From a bacterium D16-51 (GTDB taxonomy: Bacteria; Bacillota; Clostridia; Lachnospirales; Lachnospiraceae), in the NCBI GenBank assembly GCA_003612285.1, contig RAYE01000008.1, positions 1-64,000 of the forward strand: a DNA stretch of 64,000 nt, read 5' to 3'. The position numbers were made by a program, and so were the translations under genes. Below, one piece after another: positions 50,949 to 60,350 of the stretch (positions within the stretch are counted from its first letter, which is position 1; each line of letters begins with the position of its first letter). The notes under the pieces were generated by a model, which was not told the DNA's origin, ran no database searches, and saw only the letters and a program-made list of their open reading frames with translations.

Positions 50949-52069
50949 TGAGAGCGATTGGTATTGTGTTAGCTGGTGGTAACAACAGTAGAATGAGGGA
51001 ACTTTCCAATAAGAGGGCTACAGCGGCTATGCCTATTGCCGGTGGCTTTCGCAGCATAGACTTTGTGCTTAGTAATATGAGTAATTCGCATATTCAGAAG
51101 GTTGCTGTCCTTACGCAGTACAATGCAAAGTCTTTGAATGAGCATTTAAATTCATCAAAATGGTGGGACTTTGGACGTAAGCAGGGTGGTTTATATGTAT
51201 TTACGCCTACTACGACGCCGGAAAATAGTTACTGGTATCGTGGGACGGCAGATGCAATGGCACAGAACCTGGGATTTTTAAAGAGCAGCCATGAACCATA
51301 TGTTGTAATTGCATCAGGCGATGGGGTTTATAAGATGGATTACAATAAAGTTTTGGAATATCATATTGCAAAGAAGGCTGATTTTACAATAGTAACGGCT
51401 GATATTGAGGAGAGAGATGACCCAAGCCGTTTTGGTATAATCCGTACAGATGGGGATGGACGGGTAACAGAGTTTGAAGAGAAGCCGATTAATGCAAATG
51501 GTTTGCAGGTATCAGCAGGAATCTATATTGTAAGGAGAAGGCTGTTAATAGAACTGATTGAAAAATCAGCAGAAGAAGAAAGACATGATTTTGTAAAAGA
51601 TATTTTAATACGTTATAAAAATATAAAAAGAATCTATGCATTTCCGATTCAGACATATTGGAGAAATATTTCTTCAGTAGATTCATATTTCCGCACAAAT
51701 ATGGATTTCCTGAAAAAAGATGTCCGCGATTATTTCTTTAAGGAATATCCAGATGTTTACTCTAAGGCGGAGGATTTACCGCCGGCAAAATATAATGCAG
51801 GTTCCAGTGTAAAGAACAGTCTGGTATCAAGCGGTTGTATTGTTAACGGAGAGGTTCAGGACTCTATCCTGTTTAAGAAAGCGTTTGTTGGCAACAACTG
51901 CGTGATTAAGAATTCTATCATTTTAAATGATGTATATATTGGTGATAACACATATATTGAAAATTGTATCGTAGAAAGCAGGGATACAATCCGTGCTAAT
52001 ACCAAATATATCGGTGAAAATGGTGAAATCAAGATTGTTGTTGAAAAGAATGAGCGTTATGCACTGTAA
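50948..52069 (+). CDS. glgD: GlgD, regulatory-type ADP-glucose pyrophosphorylase subunit
   Basis: A 373-residue GlgC paralogue that forms a mixed enzyme with GlgC in Firmicutes. The N-terminal loop is altered (LAGGNNSRMRELSNKRATAAMPI, in parts) compared with GlgC, and the catalytic GGDH motif is replaced by ASGDGVYKMDY. C-terminal hexapeptide turns (CIVNGEVQDSILFK) are kept. The start overlaps the glgC stop by 1 nt (TAATG), so equal synthesis is expected. Confidence 0.95.
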   Translation: MRAIGIVLAGGNNSRMRELSNKRATAAMPIAGGFRSIDFVLSNMSNSHIQKVAVLTQYNAKSLNEHLNSSKWWDFGRKQGGLYVFTPTTTPENSYWYRGTADAMAQNLGFLKSSHEPYVVIASGDGVYKMDYNKVLEYHIAKKADFTIVTADIEERDDPSRFGIIRTDGDGRVTEFEEKPINANGLQVSAGIYIVRRRLLIELIEKSAEEERHDFVKDILIRYKNIKRIYAFPIQTYWRNISSVDSYFRTNMDFLKKDVRDYFFKEYPDVYSKAEDLPPAKYNAGSSVKNSLVSSGCIVNGEVQDSILFKKAFVGNNCVIKNSIILNDVYIGDNTYIENCIVESRDTIRANTKYIGENGEIKIVVEKNERYAL

Positions 52070-52223
52070 GGGGTGAGAACGTTACAGGCCGCAGAGTAAA
52101 AGGTGGTGGTGGGGGATAAAGCCCTATAGGGTAGAGGTAATACAGTATTATGATGAGTTTCTTCCTATATAAGTTATACTTTCCTGTAGGCGGGATAACA
52201 TAAAACCAAAGGAGGTTATAGCA

Positions 52224-52514
52224 GTGCAAGTAACAGATGTGAGGATTCGTAAAATCACGAAGGAAGGAAAAATGAAAGCGGTAGTATCGATTACACTGGA
52301 TGATGAATTTGTCATCCATGATATCAAGGTGATTGAGGGCGAGAAGGGATTGTTTATTGCAATGCCGAGCCGCAGGGCCGGTGATGGAGAATACCGTGAT
52401 ATTGCTCATCCGATTAATTCTGAAACAAGGGAGAAGGTTCAGAATATTATCTTAGAAAAATATTCAGAGGTTCTTGACGAAGAAGAGCCGGCAAATGAGT
52501 TACAAAGTGAATGA
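52224..52514 (+). CDS. spoVG: Septation/sporulation regulator SpoVG
   Basis: A 96-residue protein with the SpoVG core [28 protein letters not shown] and the basic helix [21 protein letters not shown]. SpoVG binds DNA or RNA and affects sporulation, envelope and virulence genes in Firmicutes. GTG 52224 is preceded by AAAGGAGG. The acidic tail after residue 85 is variable. Confidence 0.97.
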   Translation: MQVTDVRIRKITKEGKMKAVVSITLDDEFVIHDIKVIEGEKGLFIAMPSRRAGDGEYRDIAHPINSETREKVQNIILEKYSEVLDEEEPANELQSE

Positions 52515-52574
52515 GGTGTTTTTGATGGCTGCAGGCGTTATCCCTGCAGCCTTTTGATATAGGAGGCATGGGGA

Positions 52575-54158
52575 ATGGGAATTTATCTAAATCCGGATAA
52601 CAATGGATTTTGGGAGACAGTCCGTTCTGAAATTTATGTGGATAAGACAGGACTGATAATTAATACAAACAAATATCTGAATACAGAACAAAAATATATT
52701 TGTGTCAGCAGACCAAGGCGTTTTGGGAAGTCAGTGGCTCTGAAAATGCTTGCTGCTTACTATAGCCGTGGCTGCAGTTCAGAAGATTTATTTAAAGGGC
52801 TGAAGATTGAAAAGGATAGATCGTTTCGGGAATATCTGAACCAGTATGATGTGATTTTTCTGAATATGCAGCAATTTTTAATTGAAGCAAAAAGTAATGA
52901 AATAACAAAATATCTGGAACAGGAGGTTTTTGATGATATTTGGGAGGAATATGGGGATGTTTTAGAGAAAAAGGAGGTCGGCTTGGCTGCTGCTTTGCGT
53001 AAGATTTATGTAAGGGCAAAAAAACAGTTTATTTTCCTGATTGATGAATGGGATTGCGTGATGCGTGAAAGGCAGGAGTCAGAAGCGCTGCAGAAGCAGT
53101 ACCTTGATTTCTTAAGGAGCCTTTTAAAAGATCAGCCATATGTTGCGCTTGCTTATATGACAGGGATTCTTCCAGTTAAGAAATATGGACAGCATTCTGC
53201 GTTGAACATGTTTTGGGAATATTCAATGACTGGCCAGAGCTTTTTTGAAGAATATACTGGTTTTACGGAAGAAGAGGTAAAAAAATTGTGCAGCCGTTTT
53301 GATATGGATTTTGGAGAAGCGGGAAGTTGGTATGACGGATATATGCTTAAAAAATTTCATCATGTTTATAATCCCAAGTCAGTTGTGGAGGCAATGCTGC
53401 GCCAGGAGTTTTCTAATTATTGGACTTCTACAGAAACATATGATGCATTAAAAGTTTATATTGACATGGATTATGATGGGCTCCGTGCAGACGTTGTGAA
53501 GATGCTTGGGGGCCAGAAGGTTAAGATAAATACTCGGAGTTTCCAGAATGATATGTGTAATTTCTGTACAAAAGATGATGTGCTGACGCTTTTGGTGCAT
53601 TTGGGCTATCTTGGATATGATTCTGTCAGGGAAGAGGCGTTTATCCCTAATAGGGAGATTATCAGGGAATTTGAGAATGCAATAAGCGTTGGCGGCTGGG
53701 CGGAGGTTATGCGTGTTTTAAAAGCGTCAGAGCGGCTCCTGGAAGATACTTTGCTGTGTGACGGAGAACGTGTGGCAGAAGGACTTGACAAGGCGCATAT
53801 GGAGGTAGCATCTATTTTGTCTTATAATGATGAAAACTCCCTGGGGTGTGCGATTGGGCTTGCATACTATAGCGCCAGAAAGGATTACAGGCTTATCAGG
53901 GAGTTTCCGACAGGGCGGGGGTTTGCTGATATTGTGTTCCTGCCGCTTCCCCATACAGCGAAGCCGGCGCTTGTGGTAGAATTGAAGTATGATAAGAAAG
54001 TAAGTGCGGCAATACAGCAGATAAAGGACAGGCATTATACACAGGCGTTGGAAGGCTATACAGGGGAAATCCTGCTTGTAGGGATTAATTATGATAAATC
54101 AGAGGAAAATAAACCGCATAGCTGTGTGATAGAGAGGGCAGAAAAACCGATAAAATAG
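52575..54158 (+). CDS. AAA-ATPase-like and PD-(D/E)XK nuclease-fold protein
   Basis: A 527-residue protein of the AAA-ATPase_like/DUF1703 group common in anaerobes. The N-terminal region has YVDKTGLI and an atypical Walker A RPRRFGKSVALKML; FIFLIDEWDCVMRE is the Walker B-like stretch. The C-terminal domain has the nuclease-type signature GRGFADIVFLP...ALVVELKYDK (D and E-x-K). These proteins occur in many near-identical copies in some genomes and their role is unknown; defence or selfish functions have been suggested by their fold. AGGAGG precedes the start. Confidence 0.85.
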   Translation: MGIYLNPDNNGFWETVRSEIYVDKTGLIINTNKYLNTEQKYICVSRPRRFGKSVALKMLAAYYSRGCSSEDLFKGLKIEKDRSFREYLNQYDVIFLNMQQFLIEAKSNEITKYLEQEVFDDIWEEYGDVLEKKEVGLAAALRKIYVRAKKQFIFLIDEWDCVMRERQESEALQKQYLDFLRSLLKDQPYVALAYMTGILPVKKYGQHSALNMFWEYSMTGQSFFEEYTGFTEEEVKKLCSRFDMDFGEAGSWYDGYMLKKFHHVYNPKSVVEAMLRQEFSNYWTSTETYDALKVYIDMDYDGLRADVVKMLGGQKVKINTRSFQNDMCNFCTKDDVLTLLVHLGYLGYDSVREEAFIPNREIIREFENAISVGGWAEVMRVLKASERLLEDTLLCDGERVAEGLDKAHMEVASILSYNDENSLGCAIGLAYYSARKDYRLIREFPTGRGFADIVFLPLPHTAKPALVVELKYDKKVSAAIQQIKDRHYTQALEGYTGEILLVGINYDKSEENKPHSCVIERAEKPIK

Positions 54159-54168
54159 TAACCGGGAT

Positions 54169-54193
54169 GATACTATTGGCCGTGAATAGTATC
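54169..54193. terminator. Perfect 9-bp hairpin with MITE-end-like sequence
   Basis: GATACTATT-GGCCGTG-AATAGTATC. The loop and 3' arm (GGCCGTGAATAGTA) repeat the terminal sequence of the 9239 element. No T-run follows, so termination is uncertain. Confidence 0.5.
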
Positions 54194-54213
54194 GCCCAAA
54201 TAGATGAATATAT

Positions 54214-54377
54214 GTAACAGTTCAGTCTTCCATAAAATGCGAGGATTTTTGACATTTCTTTTGTCAAAAATATGAGTTTTACGGTGCCATTTTGCACGTT
54301 TTTGGTGCAAAATGTGTACATCAACAGTGCTGAAAGCACTGCTGTGTAACTATGAAGCCGTAAGGCTGAATAGTTAC
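54214..54377 (+). repeat. 164-bp four-hairpin repeat, copy 2
   Basis: Same length and orientation as 38174-38337 with only a handful of substitutions, some of them compensated or in loops (for example GCAC-GCATTTT-GTGC versus GCAC-GTTTTTG-GTGC). It ends 29 bases before the S10-operon promoter. Confidence 0.88.
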
Positions 54378-54405
54378 GAATATATAAAAAATGTCAAAAA
54401 AACCC

Positions 54406-54434
54406 TTGCAAATAAAGGGAAAGTATAGTAAGAT
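54406..54434 (+). promoter_or_regulatory. Promoter of the S10 operon
   Basis: TTGCAA (54406-54411), 17-bp spacer, TAAGAT (54429-54434). It is followed by an untranslated leader of about 290 nt. Confidence 0.65.
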
Positions 54435-54440
54435 ATGATT

Positions 54441-54728
54441 TGCTGTGACATTGATAGCGTTGAAGCGTGAGGTTGCTGCAATCTGGGAACGGGCTGCAGG
54501 TTTTCCGTGGAGCGAATGTCAAGTTAGGAAACTGGCGACAAGTCACTGTACAATTTCATATTCTGCTGATGCGCAGAAAAGAGGGAAGCCTGCTGATTAT
54601 GTAAACCTGAGCAGGACACGCCCGGTTAAGTGTACAGTCACCACTTGTTCCGCTGTAATGAACAGGCATAGGGGAAACCCATAGATCAGTAATGCCTGCA
54701 AAAGTGCGAAAAGGAGGCGGCTTTTTTT
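54441..54728 (+). other. Long 5' leader of the S10 operon
   Basis: About 290 nt with several possible stems (for example CCTGCT / AGCAGG around 54588-54614, and GGGTT-type pairs near 54670) and no convincing gene, although an open frame from 54445 runs through much of it. S10 operons in other bacteria are regulated through leader RNA by L4; such control here is inferred only from leader length. AAAGGAGG near its end is the rpsJ ribosome site. Confidence 0.45.
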
Positions 54729-55046
54729 ATGGCAACAAATGTAATGAGGATTACCCTCAAAGCGTATGACCACAATCAGGTTGATCACGCTGCTGGGAAG
54801 ATTATTGAGACAGTGAAGAAAACAGGTGCTAAGGTTAGCGGTCCTGTACCTCTTCCAACAAAGAAGGAAGTAGTAACGATTCTCCGTGCTGTCCATAAGT
54901 ACAAAGATTCCAGGGAGCAGTTTGAGCAGAGGACTCATAAGAGATTGATTGATGTGATTGCCCCGACACAGAAGACCATTGAAGCATTGACAAAAATGGA
55001 AATGCCATCTGGTGTTGCTGTTGTTTTAAAGATGAAGGAGAAATAA
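54729..55046 (+). CDS. rpsJ: 30S ribosomal protein S10
   Basis: A 105-residue S10 with the expected [13 protein letters not shown] start, [17 protein letters not shown] and [18 protein letters not shown]. It sits in the 30S head and doubles as NusE in antitermination. It is first in the S10 operon, preceded by AAAGGAGG. A 191-bp gap to rplC follows, containing a CTGC..GCAG hairpin and no gene. Confidence 0.98.
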   Translation: MATNVMRITLKAYDHNQVDHAAGKIIETVKKTGAKVSGPVPLPTKKEVVTILRAVHKYKDSREQFEQRTHKRLIDVIAPTQKTIEALTKMEMPSGVAVVLKMKEK

Positions 55047-55237
55047 TTATAAGGAAAGTCTTAGGGTTTATATAGATGCTGCTTTTTACAGGCAGACCGA
55101 GTTTTTGGTTTACGGACTTGCACATTATAGACCATCTAGGATGATTTCATGGTTCAGAGCCATCAAATGCCTATGGGCGGAAAGAGGCAAAACGGGATAA
55201 TGAAATCCGCTGTAGATTAACAGGAGGTGCATTTAGT

Positions 55238-55921
55238 ATGAAGAAGGCTATTTTAGCTACGAAGGTTGGTATGACACAAATCTTCAATGAGAATGGAGTT
55301 TTAACTCCGGTTACTGTGCTTCAGGCTGGTCCTTGTTATGTTACACAGGTAAAAACCGTTGACAATGACGGCTACAGTGCAGTACAGGTTGGCTTTGTTG
55401 ATAAGAAGGATAAAGTAATCAGCAGGGATGCAACCGGAAAGAAAGAAGTAAAAAGGATTCATGGTGTAAACAAGCCATTACAGGGGCATTTTGCTAAGGC
55501 AGGTGTTACTGGTAAAAGATATCTGAAAGAATTTAAATTTGAGAACGCTGAGGAATATACGCTTGGACAGGAAATCAAGGCTGATATCTTTGAAGCTGGC
55601 GATAAGATTGACGTCAGTGGCACAACAAAGGGAAAAGGCTTCCAGGGTGCAATTAAGAGACACGGTCTTCACAGAGGGCCTATGGGACATGGTTCCAAGT
55701 TCCACAGACATGCAGGTTCTAATGGGGCATGTTCTGACCCAAGCCGTGTATTTAAGGGCAAGAAGATGCCTGGGCATATGGGTTCTGTAAAAGTAACAAT
55801 CCAGAATCTTGAGGTAGTAAGGGTTGATGCAGAGCAGAATTTAATCCTTGTAAAGGGCGCTGTGCCAGGACCAAAGAAAGCTTGCGTTATGCTAAAGGAA
55901 AGCGTAAAGGTTCATAAATAA
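55238..55921 (+). CDS. rplC: 50S ribosomal protein L3
   Basis: A 227-residue L3, slightly longer than E. coli L3 (209). Landmarks are [16 protein letters not shown], the long central finger [26 protein letters not shown], and [16 protein letters not shown]. It helps form the peptidyl-transferase centre. ACAGGAGGTGC is the ribosome site. Confidence 0.98.
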   Translation: MKKAILATKVGMTQIFNENGVLTPVTVLQAGPCYVTQVKTVDNDGYSAVQVGFVDKKDKVISRDATGKKEVKRIHGVNKPLQGHFAKAGVTGKRYLKEFKFENAEEYTLGQEIKADIFEAGDKIDVSGTTKGKGFQGAIKRHGLHRGPMGHGSKFHRHAGSNGACSDPSRVFKGKKMPGHMGSVKVTIQNLEVVRVDAEQNLILVKGAVPGPKKACVMLKESVKVHK

Positions 55922-55947
55922 TTCTTTTGGAAAGGAGGAACACACAG

Positions 55948-56571
55948 ATGGCTAACGTATCTGTTTATAATATGGAAGGCAGCGAAGTTGGTAAGATGGA
56001 CTTAAATGATGATGTTTTCGCTGCTAAGGTAAACGAGCATTTAATGCATATGGCTGTTGTATTACAGCTTGCAAATAAGCGTCAGGGGACTCAGAGCGCA
56101 AAGACACGTTCTGAAGTACGCGGCGGCGGCAAGAAGCCTTGGAGGCAGAAAGGGACCGGCCATGCAAGGCAGGGTTCTATCAGGGCGCCACAGTGGACAG
56201 GCGGCGGGGTAGTATTTGCTCCAAAGCCAAGAGATTATTCTTTTAAGATGAACCGTAAGGAAAAGGCGGCTGCTATCCGTTCTGCGTTGACTTCCAGGGT
56301 GGATGAGAATAAGTTCCTTGTTATGGATTCCCTGAAATTTGATGAGATTAAGACAAAGAAAATGGTAGGCGTCCTGGATGCATTAAAGGTGAAAAAGGCG
56401 CTGGTTGTACTGGACGGTGAAGATAATGCGAATGTAGAGCTTTCTGCAAGGAACATTAAGGGCGTTCGTGTTGTACCATTTAATTCGATTAATGTATATG
56501 ATATTTTGAAATATGAGACAGTTGTTATTACAAAGAACGCTGTGTCTAAAATTGAGGAGGTGTACGCATAA
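55948..56571 (+). CDS. rplD: 50S ribosomal protein L4
   Basis: A 207-residue L4: VYNMEGSEVGKMDLNDDVF, the exit-tunnel loop AKTRSEVRGGGKKPWRQKGTGHAR (in parts) with GSIRAPQWTGGG, and a C-terminal Rossmann-like half. ATG 55948 with AAAGGAGG (55931-55938 region) is preferred over 55927. In other bacteria L4 also represses the S10 operon. Confidence 0.98.
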   Translation: MANVSVYNMEGSEVGKMDLNDDVFAAKVNEHLMHMAVVLQLANKRQGTQSAKTRSEVRGGGKKPWRQKGTGHARQGSIRAPQWTGGGVVFAPKPRDYSFKMNRKEKAAAIRSALTSRVDENKFLVMDSLKFDEIKTKKMVGVLDALKVKKALVVLDGEDNANVELSARNIKGVRVVPFNSINVYDILKYETVVITKNAVSKIEEVYA

Positions 56572-56871
56572 ATGGCAGATTTAAAGTATTATGATATCAT
56601 CCTGAAGCCGATTATCACAGAGAAATCTATGCTGGCAATGGAAGAAAAGAAGTACACATTTTCTGTACACCCGGATGCAACGAAGTCCCAGGTAAAAGAT
56701 GCCGTAGAAAAACTGTTTGAAGGGACAAAGGTTGCAAAAGTCAACACAATGAACCTGGAGGGGAAGACCCGCCGCCGTGGCAGGACATTTGGAAAAACTG
56801 CCAAGAGGAAAAAGGCAATCGTTCAGTTGACGGAGGATTCTAAAGAGATTGAGATTTTTGAAGGTCTGTAA
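56572..56871 (+). CDS. rplW: 50S ribosomal protein L23
   Basis: A 99-residue L23 at the exit-tunnel rim, the docking site for trigger factor and [35 protein letters not shown], and the basic loop [18 protein letters not shown]. It starts one base after the rplD stop. Its last eight codons (EIEIFEGL) and stop are repeated three more times downstream in a 71-bp tandem array. Confidence 0.98.
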   Translation: MADLKYYDIILKPIITEKSMLAMEEKKYTFSVHPDATKSQVKDAVEKLFEGTKVAKVNTMNLEGKTRRRGRTFGKTAKRKKAIVQLTEDSKEIEIFEGL

Positions 56872-57085
56872 GATACGGTCTGACAATTAACAGTTTTGGT
56901 GAGACAATCTCTTCAGAGATTGAAATATTTGAGGGCCTGTAGGATATAGGCAATAAATTAATGGGTTTGACGAAACAATCTCTTCAGAGATTGAAATTTT
57001 TGAAGGTCTGTAAGATACGGTCTGACAATTAACAGTTTTGGTGAGACAATCTCTTCAGATATTGAGATTTTTGAAGGGCTGTAGG
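56846..57085 (+). repeat. 71-bp tandem repeat derived from the rplW 3' end
   Basis: Units start at 56846, 56917, 56988 and 57059, all 71 bp apart, each opening with the codons for (E)IEIFEGL and a stop. Units 1 and 3 are almost identical through GGTCTGTAAGATACGGTC and beyond; unit 2 is diverged and unit 4 is cut short. The shared CAATCTCTTCAGAGATTG junction forms a hairpin. Confidence 0.92.
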
Positions 57086-57220
57086 ATACAAAGCAATTTC
57101 TTTAGAACAGGCGTGGAAAATTTAAGTTACTTTTTGCTGTGCCGGCTGTAGGGCAGGCGGTAACGAACTATCACGCGAATCATTAATTATAATGATAGAG
57201 TATTGAAAGGAGAATATGTC

Positions 57221-58069
57221 ATGGGAATTAAAACATTTAACCCATATACACCTTCCAGAAGACACATGACAGTGACTGACAAAGCAGAGATCACGGCGAC
57301 AAAGCCTGAAAAGTCATTAACAGTGTCATTAAAGAAGAATGCCGGACGTAATGCGCAGGGTAAGATTACAGTAAGGCATCGCGGCGGTGGATGCAGAAGA
57401 AAATACAGGATTATTGATTTTAAAAGAAATAAAGATGGCGTGGAAGGAACTGTTAAAACAATTGAGTACGACCCAAACAGGACAGCTAATATTGCATTAA
57501 TTGCATATGCTGACGGGGAAAAGAGATATATCCTTGCACCGAACGGCTTAAAAGTTGGCCAGAAGATTATGAATGGCCCAACGGCCGAAATTGAGGTCGG
57601 AAATTGCCTTCCGCTTGAAAATATCCCGGTTGGTACACAGATTCACAATATTGAGCTTTATCCTGGAAAAGGCGGGCAGCTTGTCCGTGCAGCAGGGAAT
57701 AGTGCACAGCTTATGGCAAAGGAAGGGAAGTATGCAACGCTCAGGCTTCCATCCGGCGAAATGAGAATGGTGCCGATTATCTGCCGTGCTACAATTGGTA
57801 CTGTCGGCAATGGCGAACATGCCCTTGTAAATATCGGTAAGGCAGGGCGTAAGCGCAATATGGGTATCAGGCCTACTGTCCGCGGTTCTGTTATGAACCC
57901 GAATGACCATCCACATGGTGGTGGTGAAGGAAAAGCAGGTATCGGCCGTCCGGGTCCATGTACTCCTTGGGGTAAACCTGCTCTTGGCTTGAAGACACGT
58001 AAGAAGAACAAGCAGTCAAATAAGATGATTGTAAGAAGAAGAGATGGTAAAGCGTTGAATACAAAATAA
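57221..58069 (+). CDS. rplB: 50S ribosomal protein L2
   Basis: A 282-residue L2 that organises 23S rRNA near the peptidyl-transferase centre: [45 protein letters not shown], and the catalytic-region [20 protein letters not shown] with the conserved His in DHPHGGG. ATG 57221 follows AAAGGAG. Its tail ALNTK-stop is repeated three times just downstream. Confidence 0.98.
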   Translation: MGIKTFNPYTPSRRHMTVTDKAEITATKPEKSLTVSLKKNAGRNAQGKITVRHRGGGCRRKYRIIDFKRNKDGVEGTVKTIEYDPNRTANIALIAYADGEKRYILAPNGLKVGQKIMNGPTAEIEVGNCLPLENIPVGTQIHNIELYPGKGGQLVRAAGNSAQLMAKEGKYATLRLPSGEMRMVPIICRATIGTVGNGEHALVNIGKAGRKRNMGIRPTVRGSVMNPNDHPHGGGEGKAGIGRPGPCTPWGKPALGLKTRKKNKQSNKMIVRRRDGKALNTK

Positions 58070-58215
58070 TTTCTTATGAGATTTTTTGGCAACGCTTCAG
58101 CGTTGAACACAAAATAATTTCTTATGAGATTTTTTAACAACGCTTCAGCGTTGAATACGAAATAATTTCTTCGGAGAGTGATTAGCAACGCTTCAGCGTT
58201 GAATACAAAGTAGGT
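58052..58215 (+). repeat. 48-bp tandem repeat derived from the rplB 3' end
   Basis: GCGTTGAA begins units at 58052, 58100, 58148 and 58196, exactly 48 bp apart and therefore in one reading frame. Every unit encodes ALNTK and a stop. Units 2-4 are preceded by the palindrome AACGCTTCAGCGTT. Units 1 and 2 share TTTCTTATGAGATTTTTT. Confidence 0.93.
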
Positions 58216-58251
58216 TAGCAGCCGGGGATACCCGGCAGAATGGAGGATACA

Positions 58252-58530
58252 ATGGCACGTTCATTAAAAAAGGGGCCTTTTGCGGATGCAAGCCTTCTGA
58301 AAAAGGTTGATGCAGCAGTAGCATCCGGCGACAAACAGGTTATTAAGACATGGTCACGTCGTTCCACTATTTTTCCATCATTTGTTGGACTGACATTTGC
58401 AGTGCATGATGGAAGGAAACATGTACCTGTATATGTTACAGAGGATATGGTAGGGCACAAGCTTGGTGAGTTTGTGGCTACCAGGACTTACAGGGGCCAT
58501 GGAAAAGACGAGAAAAAGGGAAGAAGATAG
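58252..58530 (+). CDS. rpsS: 30S ribosomal protein S19
   Basis: A 92-residue S19: [49 protein letters not shown] (in parts) and [17 protein letters not shown]. It sits in the 30S head contacting S13. ATG 58252 with TGGAGG is used; the upstream in-frame start at 58240 lacks a ribosome site. Confidence 0.98.
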   Translation: MARSLKKGPFADASLLKKVDAAVASGDKQVIKTWSRRSTIFPSFVGLTFAVHDGRKHVPVYVTEDMVGHKLGEFVATRTYRGHGKDEKKGRR

Positions 58531-58823
58531 ATTGAAAAATCATTCTAAGGCTGCACAAAACGCATCCTAAGAATGATTACGGTTTCAATCATGGAAAAAC
58601 GCAAAGGCAGCGTTTTTCATCACTATTTGAGCCGCAAAGAGCGCGACATGGTGATTAGTATGATAAGATGAAAAGAATTTTTAAGCCGATAAAAAACATC
58701 GGCAAAGAAATCCTGCGGTTTCATCTTAAAAAATGCAAAACCAGCATTTTTCATGAATTGTTTGTGCCAGCCAAGTTGGCACAGAGTATAAATATATCAC
58801 TTTTTTGAAAGGAGGCTTCGGCA
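58531..58823 (+). other. 293-bp hairpin-rich gap inside the S10 operon
   Basis: A run of stem-loops separates rpsS and rplV, which usually lie almost adjacent: GATTGAAA/TTTCAATC with ATCATTCT/AGAATGAT, AAAAACGC/GCGTTTTT, ATCAC/GTGAT, GCCGAT-AAAAAAC-ATCGGC, AAAATGC/GCATTTT, and TGTGCCA-GCCAAG-TTGGCACA. I find no gene or T-run terminator. It may tune downstream expression or be accumulated repeat debris. Confidence 0.6.
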
Positions 58824-59213
58824 ATGGCAAAGGGACATAGATCTCAGATCAAGCGGGAGAGAAATGAAAACCAGAGAGACACCAGACCTTCTGCAAAGTT
58901 ATCTTATGCAAGGGTTTCTGTTCAGAAGGCTTGTTATGTGTTAGATGCCATCAGAGGCAAGGACGTAGAAACAGCAATTGGTATTTTATCATATAACCCA
59001 AGATATGCTTCCAGCATTATTTTGAAATTACTGCAGTCTGCAGTTGCAAATGCAGAGAACAACAATGGTATGAATCCAGATGATTTATATATTGAAGAGT
59101 GCTTTGCAAATAAGGGACCGACAATGAAGAGAATCAGGCCAAGGGCACAGGGCAGGGCTTATCGTATTGAGAAGAGGATGAGCCATATTACAATCATTCT
59201 GAATGAGCGTTAG
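58824..59213 (+). CDS. rplV: 50S ribosomal protein L22
   Basis: A 129-residue L22 lining the exit tunnel: AKLSYARVSVQKACYVLDAIRGKDVETAIGIL (in parts), LLQSAVANAENN and the tunnel loop region GPTMKRIRPRAQGRAYRIEKR. AAAGGAGG precedes ATG 58824. Confidence 0.98.
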   Translation: MAKGHRSQIKRERNENQRDTRPSAKLSYARVSVQKACYVLDAIRGKDVETAIGILSYNPRYASSIILKLLQSAVANAENNNGMNPDDLYIEECFANKGPTMKRIRPRAQGRAYRIEKRMSHITIILNER

Positions 59214-59244
59214 TCGTTTGGTTGGTCTATGAAAGGAGATTAAG

Positions 59245-59913
59245 ATGGGACAAAAAGTTAATCCTCATGGTTTAAGGGTCGGCATTATCAGTGACTGGGA
59301 TTCAAATTGGTATGCAGAAGATAAATTTGCAGACTTTCTTGTAGAAGATTACAAAATCAGGGAATTCGTTAAGAAGAAATTATACAGCGCTGGTATTTCA
59401 AAGATTGAAATTGAAAGGCCTGCCGACAAAGTTAGAGTAATTATTCATACAGCAAAGCCTGGCTTTGTAATTGGTAAGGGCGGAGCTGAAATTGAGAATT
59501 TAAAGAAAGAGCTCTTAAAGGTGCTTGACAGAAAAGTTGCCCTTGATATCAAGATTATGGATATCAAGAACCCAGACAGGCATGCACAGCTTGTAGCAGA
59601 AAACATTGCCCAGCAGTTAGAAAACCGTATTTCTTTCCGCCGTGCTATGAAGTCTGCCATGAGCAGGACATTAAAGACTGGCGCTAAGGGAATTAAGGCA
59701 GCATGTTCCGGCCGTCTCGGTGGTGCAGATATGGCCCGTACAGAGTTTTACAGCGAGGGCACAATCCCTCTGCAGACGCTGCGTGCTGATATTGATTATG
59801 GTTTCGCAGAAGCTGATACAACTTATGGTAAAATTGGCGTAAAGGTATGGGTATATAACGGCGAGGTACTTCCAGCCAAGAAGAATGACAAAAAGGAAGG
59901 GAGCGATAAATAA
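59245..59913 (+). CDS. rpsC: 30S ribosomal protein S3
   Basis: A 222-residue S3 at the mRNA entry site: [19 protein letters not shown], the KH-type loop [17 protein letters not shown], and the C-terminal [21 protein letters not shown]. Its TAA overlaps the ATG of rplP. Confidence 0.98.
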   Translation: MGQKVNPHGLRVGIISDWDSNWYAEDKFADFLVEDYKIREFVKKKLYSAGISKIEIERPADKVRVIIHTAKPGFVIGKGGAEIENLKKELLKVLDRKVALDIKIMDIKNPDRHAQLVAENIAQQLENRISFRRAMKSAMSRTLKTGAKGIKAACSGRLGGADMARTEFYSEGTIPLQTLRADIDYGFAEADTTYGKIGVKVWVYNGEVLPAKKNDKKEGSDK

Positions 59914-60350
59914 TGTTAATGCCGAAGAGAGTAAAACATCGTAAGCAGTTCCGTGGTAGAATGACAGGAAAAGCGCTCAGGGGAAATAAAATCACTTATG
60001 GTGAATATGGTATTGTAGCTTTAGAGCCGGCATGGATTAAGTCGAACCAGATTGAGGCAGCCCGTATTGCCATGACACGTCATATCAAGCGTGGTGGTAA
60101 AGTCTGGATTAAAATCTTCCCGGATAAGCCGGTAACAAAGACTCCTGCTGAAACCCGAATGGGTAAAGGTAAAGGTGCTTTGGAGTACTGGGTAGCAGTT
60201 GTTAAGCCTGGTCGTGTTATGTTCGAGATTGCTGGCGTTTCAGAAGAGGTTGCCAGGGAAGCACTGCGTCTTGCAACACACAAGTTGCCGATTAAGTGTA
60301 AAGTCGTATCTCGTGCAGACTTAGAAGGAGGTGCGGGCAGTGAAGAGTAA
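59913..60350 (+). CDS. rplP: 50S ribosomal protein L16
   Basis: A 145-residue L16 near the A-site t[43 protein letters not shown] (in parts), the [16 protein letters not shown] loop and [12 protein letters not shown]. The start shares a base with the rpsC stop and its end overlaps rpmC. Confidence 0.98.
   Translation: MLMPKRVKHRKQFRGRMTGKALRGNKITYGEYGIVALEPAWIKSNQIEAARIAMTRHIKRGGKVWIKIFPDKPVTKTPAETRMGKGKGALEYWVAVVKPGRVMFEIAGVSEEVAREALRLATHKLPIKCKVVSRADLEGGAGSEE

Noticed and set aside
54445-54684. 79-codon frame in the S10 leader
   Set aside because: No ribosome site and composition unlike coding; the region is better read as untranslated leader.
56846-57085. 71-bp repeats as a CRISPR-like array
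   Set aside because: Adjacent units differ along their whole length and derive from the rplW end; there are no unique spacers.
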